Below, piece by piece: positions 32,598 through 43,418 of a DNA stretch of 64,000 bases (its first letter is position 1; each line of letters opens with the position of its first letter). The position numbers were made by a program, and so were the translations under genes. The DNA lies in contig NOKP01000003.1 in the NCBI GenBank assembly GCA_002682825.1, positions 1,054,001 to 1,118,000 on the forward strand, in the 5' to 3' direction. The notes under the pieces are model-generated. The model was not told the origin of the DNA. It saw only the letters and a list, made by a program, of their open reading frames with translations, and did no database searches. The DNA is from Neonectria sp. B-13. Taxonomy: Eukaryota; Ascomycota; Sordariomycetes; Hypocreales; Nectriaceae.

Positions 32598-34136
32598 TGC
32601 TGCTGAGTTTTGGTGACAACACGTATGGATGATTGGCGAGGTTGCAATCATGGAGTTGCCAGAGCGCCCCCTTCAACCAATGGATGCGGACACGGATTTA
32701 ATTTCGTCCGGAGGGAAGTCCCTAGGCTTTGGCGCAAGCCATTCGACAAGGAAGTGCTCAATTACATCATGCAGAGCTCTAGACCGACATGGGCCTCAGA
32801 CAGGTGCTCAAAGGCGATGAGCTACGGAGTACAGGTCCCCTTGATTGACGATTAGCACGGACATCGCATAGTGCAGAGACTCTACCTTCATGGGTTTCAG
32901 GACCGGGACCTCACACCAAGTTTGATGAGCGTCACCTCCAAGGCCTATCGTGACGACCAGAGAGAGCACACACGGCTGCGCCGGAAAACGAATGTCTCAA
33001 CGGTGGGTACCCCCTGCATTAAATTCCACAGCAGAGGTGTTCCATTTCATTACACTGGGAGTAGCCAGGCGAACGGGATGTGAAGCTATCGCGACCGACG
33101 AAGGAGGAGCCAACCACGAAACATAGTGGAGGCGTAGGCGACGCAATCAAGTATAGCCGGGCCACCGCTAGAACTCTTCAACGCTATAATACAGTTACGT
33201 GCAGAGCATAATCAACTGTCAAAAATAAATTAAAAGAAGTCATTCACAAAGATGCAAGTGACTGCCTCGTCACCTTGACTACTACGTATTGACTCCCTTC
33301 GCTTCGTCGCCTCTCCCCGCGTGGCCTCTATGCAGACTCTGTCTCGTCGTCTGTGCACCAACTGTCCGTGTCAGTATACTCTCTCGAGTAATGGAGTATA
33401 GCACTCCGTGCATAGCGTAATGCAACGGTCTCCCAGCTTTGCCTGTCCCTTTTCCGGCAAAGCCGTGTGCGTTCAATCATTCACGCTCTCTTTTGCTCTG
33501 CAAAAGAATAAAACCACGTGTAGGTTCCCTCTGTGGCATGCCTCTGGTATTTGCGTTTCTTCGCCCACTCATCACATAATATTTGGACGTTCGCTTCGTC
33601 CGTCCATTAGCTCCGGCGTGTTCCACTCACTGCGTTCATGATATAATGGACTATTCCTGATATTCACTTGCTCCTCCCATGGTCGTCAAGCTCTTTTTGT
33701 TTCAAAATCGTTTCATTATTTGTATTGTTCTGTCCACTCGGGCTTTTCGCTCACTGGTTCTCACTTCATCAATTGGATGGAGGAGCGTAATGCCGCACAA
33801 CTTGTATAGAGAGGGGAAGTCGTAAGGTTCTCAAATACCAACGACAGTACGTAAAGGTTAACATGGCAAGGGTTGAAGTTGGAGTCATTCAGATATCAAG
33901 TTTCCACACGTAGTTTGCATTGCCGCTAAGTGTATGTGAGATTCTTCTCGTATTATAGAAAGAAAGTCCCTACTGAATCGTAAGAGGCGTTTTGAGGAAA
34001 GGCCGGGAGGTCAATAAAGTCTGCGAGCTGGTAAACTGAAATTTCAATTCATCCAATAGTCCCGTCTACCTGAAAGTAGGTATCTGGCTTTTCTACAGCC
34101 TTTCTCACATACGTCAGCATTCCTAGATATTTCCAC
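32598..34136. other. Intergenic, no gene recognised
   Basis: Several short ORFs (for example 33408-33641) have no family features. No repeat with clear boundaries is visible. Confidence 0.5.
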
Positions 34137-35650
34137 CTATGCTAGAGTCTTCTCCCAGACAGATGAAAGAAACAGCTCTGCAAATGTATCCTTAACCACC
34201 CTTTCAATCCGGCCCACGATCTCATCAATGTCGTTTGTAGAGACGACGTACGGTGGGCAGACCAGAAAGTGGTCTCCCGCGTAGCCATCGTAAGTGCCCC
34301 CAGCATTAAACAATGCAATTTCATATCCCTTACTCATACCCCGTTCGTGGAGACGGCCGTTTAAGCCCAAGCTTGAGGGGAAGGGTACCTTGGTCTGCTT
34401 GTCTGCCACAAACTCCACCGCCCAGAACAAGCCTCTGCCACGGATGTCCCCGACGTGTGGATGCTGCAAAAGTACTTCCTTCAGTCTTTTGCCGAGATAG
34501 TTGCCCATATCGCGGACATGGGCCACCAAGCTTTCCCTCTGGATAATTCTTTGCACCTGGACCGCCGCGGCTGCTGCGAGGGGATGAGCCATGTAGGTCT
34601 GCCCGTGAGCAAATGGTTTGCCCGACCTTTGGAACGTATCAACAAGCCAGGAGTTCACAAGGACAGCGGATATGGTTCCATAACCAGCCCCGAGGCCCTT
34701 ACCAACAACCTCAATGTCTGGAACAACACCCTCTTGCTCCCAGGCGTGAAGCGTGCCGGTACGACCCATACCACACATAACCTCGTCTAGGATCAGGAGC
34801 GCACCATGTTTCTCGCACACGGCCTTCATCGCTGGAAAGTATCCACGGACGGGCAAGGCGCAGCCGCTTGCCTAAAAGGTATACAGTCAGCCTTTGCTCG
34901 ATACAATCAAGGCCAAAAGACACATACACTTCCCCCAACAGTCTCCGCAATGAACGCGCAGACTTTGTTGGGGCCGATTTTCTCAAATTCGTCATCGAGC
35001 TCTTGTGCCAGACGACGGACATAGTCATCTTCGGTCTCCCCTTGACGCAATCCACGATAGGTGCTGCAAGCTGACACGCGGGAGGCTGTCTGCGGAACCA
35101 GAGATACAAACGGATCTTTGCGGCCTTTGAAGTCGCCAAGCGTCAGAGCACCAAGGGTTGCACCATGCCAGGCTCCCGTTCTGGCAATGAAGTATGTCCG
35201 TTCGGGCTCAGGATTAGCAAGATGGCTGAAATGAGTCTTGGCCAACTTGACAGCCACTTCGACGGCTTCAGATCCTAGTATTTTAGTTGATAATTAGCAG
35301 AGGTTTCGGCAGAATTGAAGTTCATGAGGTGTACCTGATCCGCAAAGAATGGCTTTGGACATATGTCCATGTGTGGACTCAACGAGGAAATTGGCAAGGT
35401 CTTCGGCAGATTTGGTTTTATAGAACCCAGGGTGGCAGTACGAGATACTCTTTAACTGCTGAACCATGGCTCTTTGGACTTCCTGGTTGTCGTATCCCAG
35501 ACATGCAACAGCTGCACCGCTGGTTGCATCCAAGATTTGCCGGCCATCGTTGGTCTTGAGGTAAATGCCCGTCCCCGACTCAACAAGGGCGGCTGGATGT
35601 CTTTCAAAGTTCTTGTAAAGAAGACTGTTGCTGGGGCCTTGAGAACCCAT
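34137..35650 (-). CDS. Class III pyridoxal-phosphate aminotransferase
   Basis: Three exons: 35650-35335, 35274-34928 and 34871-34137, with 60- and 56-bp introns (GTACAC...CTAG; GTATGT...TTTTAG); 465 aa. Fold-type I class III signatures are present: GSEAVEVAVKLAK, RTGAWHGATLGAL, ETVGG..GC, LILDEVMCGMGRTG (PLP-ring Asp) and VVGKGLGAGYGT with the Schiff-base Lys. The enzyme transfers an omega-amino group to an oxo acid (GABA, ornithine, DAPA or related substrates); the sequence does not let me choose one. No signal peptide is obvious, so it is probably cytosolic. Length is normal for the family and no key residue is missing. Confidence 0.85.
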
Positions 35651-36427
35651 TGCGAAAGTGAGGAGATGCTAAGAGGACTAGGATTTGCTTAATGTTAACA
35701 GAAGCGAAAGAGATATGGCATGGAGAACCCTTTATATAGTGAAATCGAGTTAATCCTAGTCTTTTTCTTTCTGCGTCTCTGAGTGCTGGAGGAGCCATTC
35801 AGATGCGGTCCGAGACCGCCCGACTGCAGACGGCTCAACGCAAGTTCTGGAATTTCTCATGTTCGTCATGGCCATGCCCAATTCCGATTCTGTCGCCTCA
35901 CAAGGATATCGATGCCTCGTAACTCTTTCAGCTGGGGCAGGTTCAGCCAGTCCTGGTTATTCTGTCTCTTTGTGGATCGTTACAGTCCTCCGGGATTGTT
36001 AGAAAAGGATCTCGCCGCCGGTCTTGGCGCAAACCTGACCGCCACTAGAAGTACATGATTAGCGGGAGCATCACCGCAAGCCCCGGACCCGGCTGCCGGG
36101 TCTTGCCTCCTTTTGTGAGTGCCGCTAAACTACCGTGCCGTGCCGTGCCGTGCCGCGTGCTAGCGGCAAGGCAGAGTTGTGGATTGCGCTACTAATGTGG
36201 AGTTGTGGGTAATGAAGAAGTGATGCAAGGCGAGTTCGGCGATGTTTATGGCCAATCATCAAAACCCGGTCGGATGGGCAGTGAGGTTAGGTGTGTTGAT
36301 GAATGCAGAGAGAATTAGTACCTAGCAGTTGCTTTGTTGTACAAAACAGAGGCCAAGAATGATCAAATCTCTCCACCCTAGGCACATTTCTCCTGAACTG
36401 TCCCGTTCTCCGAGTTTGCTAGTGAAA
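35651..36427. other. Intergenic between divergent genes
   Basis: Contains a short CCGTG pentamer tandem at about 36133-36155. No gene is supported. Confidence 0.5.
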
Positions 36428-37943
36428 ATGAACATTCCTTTTGTGCAACACGTCTTTGACAAGTCAGAGGCCAGGGCATCCATAATTCATTTGGCACCTT
36501 TCCTTTTCCAAGGCAGCGGGTCGACCGACGGAGAAGTCCAAGTCACAACGTTGACCGAAGGCACCACAAACGCAGTGAGGCTTTACCCTGCGGTACCATT
36601 TTCTCGACAGTAGTCACTAACCTGCCGTAATTGCGCAGTTGTTTAAGGCCAGCCGTGGGAACCCCGACTCGGAATCTGAGCGGAACTTTGAGGCCGTGCT
36701 GGTCAAGGTCTATGGAGAGGGCACGGAATTTATCATCGATCGCGATAGTAGGTTTTCTTTCAGCGACTCTGCCTCCCTTCCAGTCCAGCCTAGGACTTGC
36801 ACATGACCTAACATCCTCCAAGAGGAGATCAGACTACACAAGGTTCTCTCCGATCACAAACTTGCATCGTCCCTGCTGGTTCGGTTTTCGAACGGCCACG
36901 CTTATCGGTTTCTTGACGGTAAAGCATGCCCAGTTGAGGCCATCTCCAACAAGAGGGTTTGGCGTGGTGTCGCGCGGGAGTTGGGGCGCTGGCACGGAAT
37001 GCTACCGGTCGTTCATCCCAGTCCAGAAGCTGTACTCGGATTTGAGCCTAGTATTTGGTCAACGGCCAAGAAATGGCTTGATGCCCTCCCTCTCGAGACA
37101 GAACAGAAAAGGGCAGAAAAGAAGTTGCTCTACAGCGAGTTTCAGTTCCTGGTGGGGAAACTGTTGAAACCCGGTCAGCGAGATCTGATGGTACCGTCCT
37201 GTTTCACCGCAAAGGAGTCAGTTCTTTCAAATACTAAGAGGCGTGACGTCTAGGTACTTGGGCATGGCGACCTGCTGTGTGGCAATATCATCATTCAAGA
37301 ACCCACTGCGGACACGCTTGATGACGTGGCAACTGTCAAATTCATCGACTATGAGTGAGTCCTCAACTCAAGGTGTGGAACGCTTTTTGTGTTCATAATT
37401 GACTCTGTGGGATACCTTCTTAGACACTGCACCTACTGCCCCCAGGCCTTCGAGCTGGCGAATCACTTTGCTGAATGGGCCGGATTTGAGTGCGACTACA
37501 CCCAGCTGCCTACGAGATCAACTCGCCGCGAGTTCATTCGTCAGTATCTACAGACACATCATGACATCAAAGAGGGTCACAGCAGCAGGGACGCTTCCGT
37601 GCCGTCCCGTGTGGCCGAGGTGGAGGTAGATCGGCTGATGGACGATGTGGACTTGTTCCGGGGATTCCCTGGCTTCTACTGGTGAGTCTCGAGTCCAAAC
37701 ACCGAAGCAGCCCATCAAAAGGAATAGCGCCATGTTGCGAATATTTAGCGCTAATATGCGCATTACAGGGGACTCTGTGCTTTGATCCAGGCCCAGGCAT
37801 CTACGGGGTCGATCGATTTCGATTATGCGGGCTACGCGGAGAAGCGGTTTTCCGAGTATTGGGCGTGGCGGGGGCAGGATGACACGATCGTGGAGGCCAA
37901 TCAGATCATGCCATTAAGGGAGGGAAAATGGGCAGCCCCGTAG
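36428..37943 (+). CDS. Choline/ethanolamine kinase-like phosphotransferase
   Basis: Six exons: 36428-36574, 36639-36747, 36823-37190, 37254-37354, 37424-37681 and 37769-37943; 385 aa. The joined protein has TEGTTNALFKA, VYGEGTEFIIDRDKEIRLHK, the Brenner phosphotransferase motif LGHGDLLCGNII and the metal-binding FIDYEHCTYCPQAFELANHF, followed by AEWAGFECDY, all typical of ethanolamine/choline kinases that start the Kennedy pathway to phosphatidylethanolamine or phosphatidylcholine. GHGD replaces the more usual HTD/HND. Intron 2 ends at AAG (36822), which alone restores DRDKEIRLH. The first ATG with family-like context (MNIPFVQHVFD) was taken as start; an in-frame ATG at 36359 is the alternative. 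Ethanolamine kinase is the better guess. Confidence 0.8.
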
Positions 37944-38425
37944 ATGACCATTAATAGACTTGAGCTTACCCGTTCAAGGATGGGGACTGACATCATGAGC
38001 TGAACGCTAGAGCCTAGTATGTTACTAGCTGTAACTTAGGCAGGCGGCAATCAAATTGCTTCTTGTGGAATCCATCTTGTGAGCCTTGACCATATCGCCA
38101 TTGCCTTCTCCGTATATCCCGTAAGGACTCGGGTGATGGAACCATCCGAGACATTGGGAGGGGAGTTTACGGGATACTGAGACAACAGGCAGCTTTCGAT
38201 AGTTCAGCGGGTCATCAGCTCCACCAATATTCATGTACCATCTCAGCCTCTCAGTGTGCAGAGCGCTACAGGAGTCAAGGCTGTATTGGGAAATTTTGAT
38301 GCTTCTTGATTGATAGATAGTTTTCTCGATGAAGAATCACTCTTCTCGCCCTTCAATTCTTAGTCCTACCTCTCTCTCTCTCCTTTATACCCTCCTCCCT
38401 AATTTCCTACTCCTAGCCAGCCGAC
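37944..38425. other. Intergenic spacer
   Basis: No gene is seen. A CT-rich tract (TCTCTCTCTCTCC) lies about 50 bp before the MFS start codon, as in many fungal promoters. Confidence 0.5.
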
Positions 38426-39946
38426 ATGTATTTTACAATGGACCCGAGGAAATGTTTAATCAAGTTTCTTTCCTTCACCGGCGCCGATGTTATATGGCAT
38501 TCAAGCCGAAATCTGAAGCTTCTCATCCTTCTTCGCATGATCAGACTGCTTGGATATGGTGGTACAACATTCGTCCTCGCTCTGTACCTCAATGCTCTCG
38601 GGTTCGGGGATGCTGAGGTTGGTGTTTTCATGACATTGACGCTAGTGGGAGACTTGGCCATCAGTTTTGCCCTCACATATGTTGGCGATGGCATGGGTGT
38701 ACGGTTTACCGTCATCGTCAGCGCCGTTTTAATGTGTTTCGGTGGTATCGCGTTTGCAGCGCTGGATAACTTCTGGCTTCTATTACTCGCCAGCATCTTA
38801 GGGGTCATCAATCCTAGGTAAGTCCATTGAACACATTCACGGGATGGTACCCCCAAGCCATGCACTAACTGATTGCGTAGTGCCAACGAAATCGACCCCT
38901 TCAAGGCCATCGAGGAGGCAGCAGTTGCTCGCCTAAGTACCCCAGAAACCCGCAACGAGGTGTTTGCTTGGTGGTCTATGCTGGGAATGCTCGGCACGGC
39001 GGTGAGCAACCTGCTTACTGGATGGGCCCTTGATCTCCTTCAGAATTCAGGGTTCAAGAGAGTGGACGCATATCGCGTCATCTTTCTCGGGTACGCCGCT
39101 GCCGGAATTATAAAGCTTCTCTGTTGTGTACTCCTCAGCCCAGACGTGGAACTCAATAGCAGTGAGAAGGAACTTGGAAGTGGCTCTGAAGACGAAGAAC
39201 CGACTCTCCAAGAACAAGGCGAAGAGAGTGGACCGCTACTCGGAACCACGGTTTCAAGGTCGACGTACGGAGCGGTCGATACTACGACTCGAATCCCCGG
39301 AGCGGCAGCTTCGGGGTCGCCTCGGAGGGAGCGCATGTTCACGGCTTCCTCATTTACGTTCATGTGGCAGCTGTCGCTTGCCATGGCCTTTGACTTCATC
39401 GGGTCTGGCCTCGCGCAGATATCGTGGATGACCTATTTCTTCAAACGAGAATACGATATTTCCGAGGGATCCTTGGGGTCCGCAACATTCACGGCAGGAA
39501 TCATCTCGTCGATATTGAACCTCGCTTCATCGCCACTGTCACATGCCATAGGGCAGGTTCAAACCATGGTCCTCTGCCACACAATCAACTCCTTGTCTCT
39601 TTTGATGGTCTCAGTTCCGGGAAACAAGTACGTGGCCCTTGCCATTTTCATTTTCAGGATTGTCACCAGAGAAATCGACAATGCACCCAGGCAGGCGTTC
39701 ATCTCTGCCGGCGTCTTGGATGAGGAGCGTACTTCGGCAATGGGCGTCATAAACATAGTGAAAACTATGGGCAGCTGTATCGGGCTGTACTCTACGGGCT
39801 TGTTTGCAGGGATGGATAAGTTCTGGCTTGCGTTCATTGCTGCTGGTGTTTTGAAGCTTGTGTACAACGTCTTGATTATGGCTTTCTTCTGGAGGAAGCC
39901 ACGAGACCATGTCATTCGTGGTTCACAAACCGCGACGGGGCACTAG
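38426..39946 (+). CDS. Major facilitator superfamily transporter
   Basis: Two exons, 38426-38817 and 38881-39946, with a 63-bp phase-2 intron (GTAAGT...CGTAG) joining GVINPSANEIDPF; 485 aa. It has about ten to twelve hydrophobic segments in two halves around an acidic, Ser-rich central loop (SSEKELGSGSEDEEPTLQE). The inter-helix sequence YVGDGMGVR resembles MFS motif A. Substrate is unknown. It lacks the usual drug-antiporter motif C and resembles poorly characterised ascomycete MFS proteins. An alternative start at 38438 would shorten it by four residues. Confidence 0.8.
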
Positions 39947-42900
39947 GTTGAACACTTAGCTAGTACAATCGATTAAAAGCAATAATAATCCTCGTTTTTG
40001 TCTCCGTCTGTTCCCGTCAATGTTACAGGAGGCACGGTAAACAATTTACTCATGAACGGGTTGGTAAACGGTCATGTCTGACAACAGCCGGTTCGCACAG
40101 CTGAACAATTTAGATGCCCGAAACTGGGCATTAAGTTACTTTTACCACAATACGGACTTTCAGTAGGAGATTAAATGGTCCCAGGTGAGAGTTAAATATC
40201 TGGACTTCCTCAACGAGTTCACCCTGGGGCTTAGCAGAACCGTTCTTCTGAGTGCAGCAAAGTAGGCTGACTTGTAAAGCCGTACGACTGTACACAGTTT
40301 CTTGCACTACAACTCAAGGAATCCAGCCTATGCTGTCCCTCGGGAATACTCAAACTGCACCGTTCATCGAACCCAACCATTTCCACTAAGAGCGGATCCA
40401 TGATTGGGGCCATCCTTCATAAAATCATATTTGCCAGTAGACATCGTGGTTTCGACGTGTTCCCACTGACAGAAGGTGGCATTCGTTGAACTGTGTTCCT
40501 GACTCTGGTGTAGACCATACAGGATTCTAAACCTTCCAAGGGACTGTGAGGAACGCAATCTCACCAGTCCCAGATGTAATAGCCCCAAATAAAAGAAGCA
40601 CCATCGTTGTTCTACCGCGACCATTGTAAGTGTGTGGATATTGAGTATGGAGGATACTTTGGGTATAGCCCCGAAGGACAGTTTGAGCCATCTTCATCCT
40701 CCACGTTGAAATCGAGAATTACTTCACTTAGCAGCATGAATTGCTTCCCAACAGTGCCAGATATAGATTAGGTTTCCAAGAAACATACCTCTAGTGCATT
40801 AAAAGCGTGACGACTCATACTAAACCCTCTCAGAGTCTGCTTTTCTTTATTCACACACTAGACATGTCCCAGAGTCGTCTTCCAGTGGCTACTTTGGTAG
40901 AAAAACGTTGTCCAGCTGCTACTTTCGGCCCAGGAAGCGGTACTTTCTTGGAAGCCCATTTCGATGAAGTTCATTTGTCCAAGAGCATTGCTAATGTCGT
41001 TCTTCTAATTGCACGTACTATTAGTTCTGACGTAATCTACCTGACTTTCTTGACGAAACATTCCGGTGCAACGAGTCTTTTCTAGCTTTCAGAGGAGTGG
41101 GGTGGAGGTAGCTCCCGGGTAAGTTGATCATGCTGTGGAACAGGAGGTCTTTCAGTGGTCCGTGAGACAGACAGATCAAAAGATGGGATAAGGTCGAGAG
41201 AACGAGGTAATGGACTAAGCTAGCTTCGGGGGGGATCATCCCTTATGTCTTATGTACACAGTGGTATTATTCCCTTCCTTTCTATCCATTTCCATGAATG
41301 CGTTGGCATAGCTGTTGTGATGTCGGATGCTTGCTTGCAAGATGTCCGCTGCCGCGACCGGCATGTGACATCTTTGGCGGGCGCCTTCAACACATGCCTT
41401 GCCATCCACCTCCTTAAGGCAACTCACAAGAAAGCATAGTCCTGTCTTTCTATAGCCCACTATACCCCTCTCACGAGCTAAATGCTTGAGTTAGCAATGT
41501 ATTGTGATTTCGCGGAATGGATCTGTTGAAGTGGAAAAACTGTTGCAAGCTGGGCCCACAGTTTGGGCTTAGGAGGCCGGAGGGAATTGGCACACTGTAT
41601 TTTTATGGAGAAATTCCCTTGGGTCCCCCTCTAGTCAAAACACCGATCTTACGAGAAAGCCAGCGATGATGAGTGCAATACAGCTTCAACAAGGTCTTTA
41701 GGGCGGTTGAATCTGTATGTTATAGTACACTTAGGGTGCTAATGCATTACTGGACCTGTTGAAAGTGTTGAAGTCCTTACAGCCCCGAAACTGGCAACTG
41801 GCACGTAACGGGCTCCACATTGACCGTACTAGACCCAATACAATCCCGCCAAACATCTTCAATGGGGCAGAATGGTCAGAACTTAAATTGGAAACCTTAC
41901 CGATCTTATGGAGTCTACCCCGCGCTCTCCTTATAGGACATTTGCGCGTATTCAAGTAACTATTATAACATAGACTTAATGGAAGCTTTCAGGCCTGAGT
42001 AGATAGCCGGCCTGATGCATTTAACTTATGCTCACTGAAGTAGGAATGCGCTGCCGCCCCGGCCGAGGCTAAAATGTGGAATGAGACGGACCCAGGTTCA
42101 GCAGCAAGGGATGGGAGCAAGGATACCGGCAGAGGAGAGCCCCGTCACGAATCGCTGGACCCCGCATGGTTTCATGGGTCAAATGAGACAGAACCATCTC
42201 GGCCCTTCACCTCGTGTAGCATTCGGTGATCGGCCCAGCCGCTGGCTACTACTATATACAATCTGGCTTTCGAGAGGGCTGCTCCAAGCGCTCGTGCACG
42301 TCGGAGACGTGTGTCTGCGCACAGGAACGGGATATAGTCCTCCTTTGAGAACGAAGCCGTGCCGTGAGAATTGGTGGCGTCGAAAGCGAGAAAAAAGTAC
42401 CATTTAAAGCTCCATGAAGCCTCCAAAAATCCCAACAATATCGGCAGCTCTCGTCGCTGCATGCTGTAATGTGGAGTTGGTGCGGTAAAAAGGCCTAATT
42501 TGGCCGGTCCCTTTGTCAGTTTGGTGCTAACCACCAACATCAACATCTCGTGATGTGGAGACCTGCGGCCCAGCTGCTGCGTGTGATTGGACAGACCCCT
42601 ATACGGGAGCAAAAAGTTCCTGGAAGCTGGTGCTTGTGGAGAACCAAGCCGGAAAACCCGGCTTTGCTGATCCCTTATCTGCACCGATCACTCGGTGGGC
42701 GCGTCGGCGGATGTCGCCGTTGCGGAGCTGAGCACGCGACACTATTGGACCCAGAGCTCCAGAGTTTCACCCTTTCGCCGCGGTCGCTCATGGTGTTGCT
42801 CTCTTGCAGACGTTGGTTGCAATTGCTCTATCAACCAACGCACTCCTTGATTACCTTCCTCTCCCGTCCAGCGCACTCATTGTAACCTATCAAAGGACCG

Positions 42901-43418
42901 CTGTCTGTGCCAGCTGCTATGAGGTGGTCTGTTCGGCGGCCATGCTGCTCGTTATACGATGGTGTTAGCGTATTTTAGTCTTGAACTTTTGTCTCGAACT
43001 TTTGTCTCGAACTTTTGTCCCGGACCTTTGTTCCTGGCTTCCCACGATAGTCGTCATTTTGTTCATGTCAAGGCTGGGTCCCGCGGTATGGTATGGCCAT
43101 CGATTGGGGCGACTGTTATCTCTGACGGTTCATCCCTCGAGCGGCTGACTACCTGCATTTCAGCTTCCTGCTATTTGCTAATCAAAGTTCCGCCGTTATG
43201 ACCGACCCATCTACTTATCCACCTTCCCGAGCGAGGCACGAGCTCCCGAACCAACAGCGTCGTTGCAGGATCATGTATGCAGATACAGGATGGCAAGAAT
43301 GGCACATATAGAGACTATGATTCCCAGCCTTTCGCACAATACTTCTTGTACTATTCCATGCTTGTGTCATTTTCGACTCCGATCCCATTCGAATAGCAAG
43401 AATAGGCAAAGAGACACC
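39947..43418. other. Long gene-poor interval upstream of the OPT gene
   Basis: No gene is supported in ~3.5 kb. Two adjacent minus-strand ORFs (40231-40413, 40364-40624) overlap in different frames and lack family features. A 13-bp tandem repeat lies at 42979-43030. AACCAAC/GTTGGTT words occur near 42814, 42834 and 43249, within 600 bp of the OPT start. Confidence 0.5.
42979..43030. repeat. 13-bp tandem repeat, four copies
   Basis: Units read TCTTGAACTTTTG, TCTCGAACTTTTG (twice) and TCCCGGACCTTTG. The outer copies are diverged and the two middle ones identical. It is about 390 bp upstream of the OPT start codon. Confidence 0.9.

Noticed and set aside
40231..40624. Two overlapping minus-strand ORFs as a small Cys-containing gene
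   Set aside because: They are in different frames with an in-frame stop between and no convincing donor/acceptor pair to join them.
42172..42684. 170-codon minus-strand ORF
   Set aside because: No recognisable domain, several overlapping ORFs on both strands and composition typical of intergenic DNA here.
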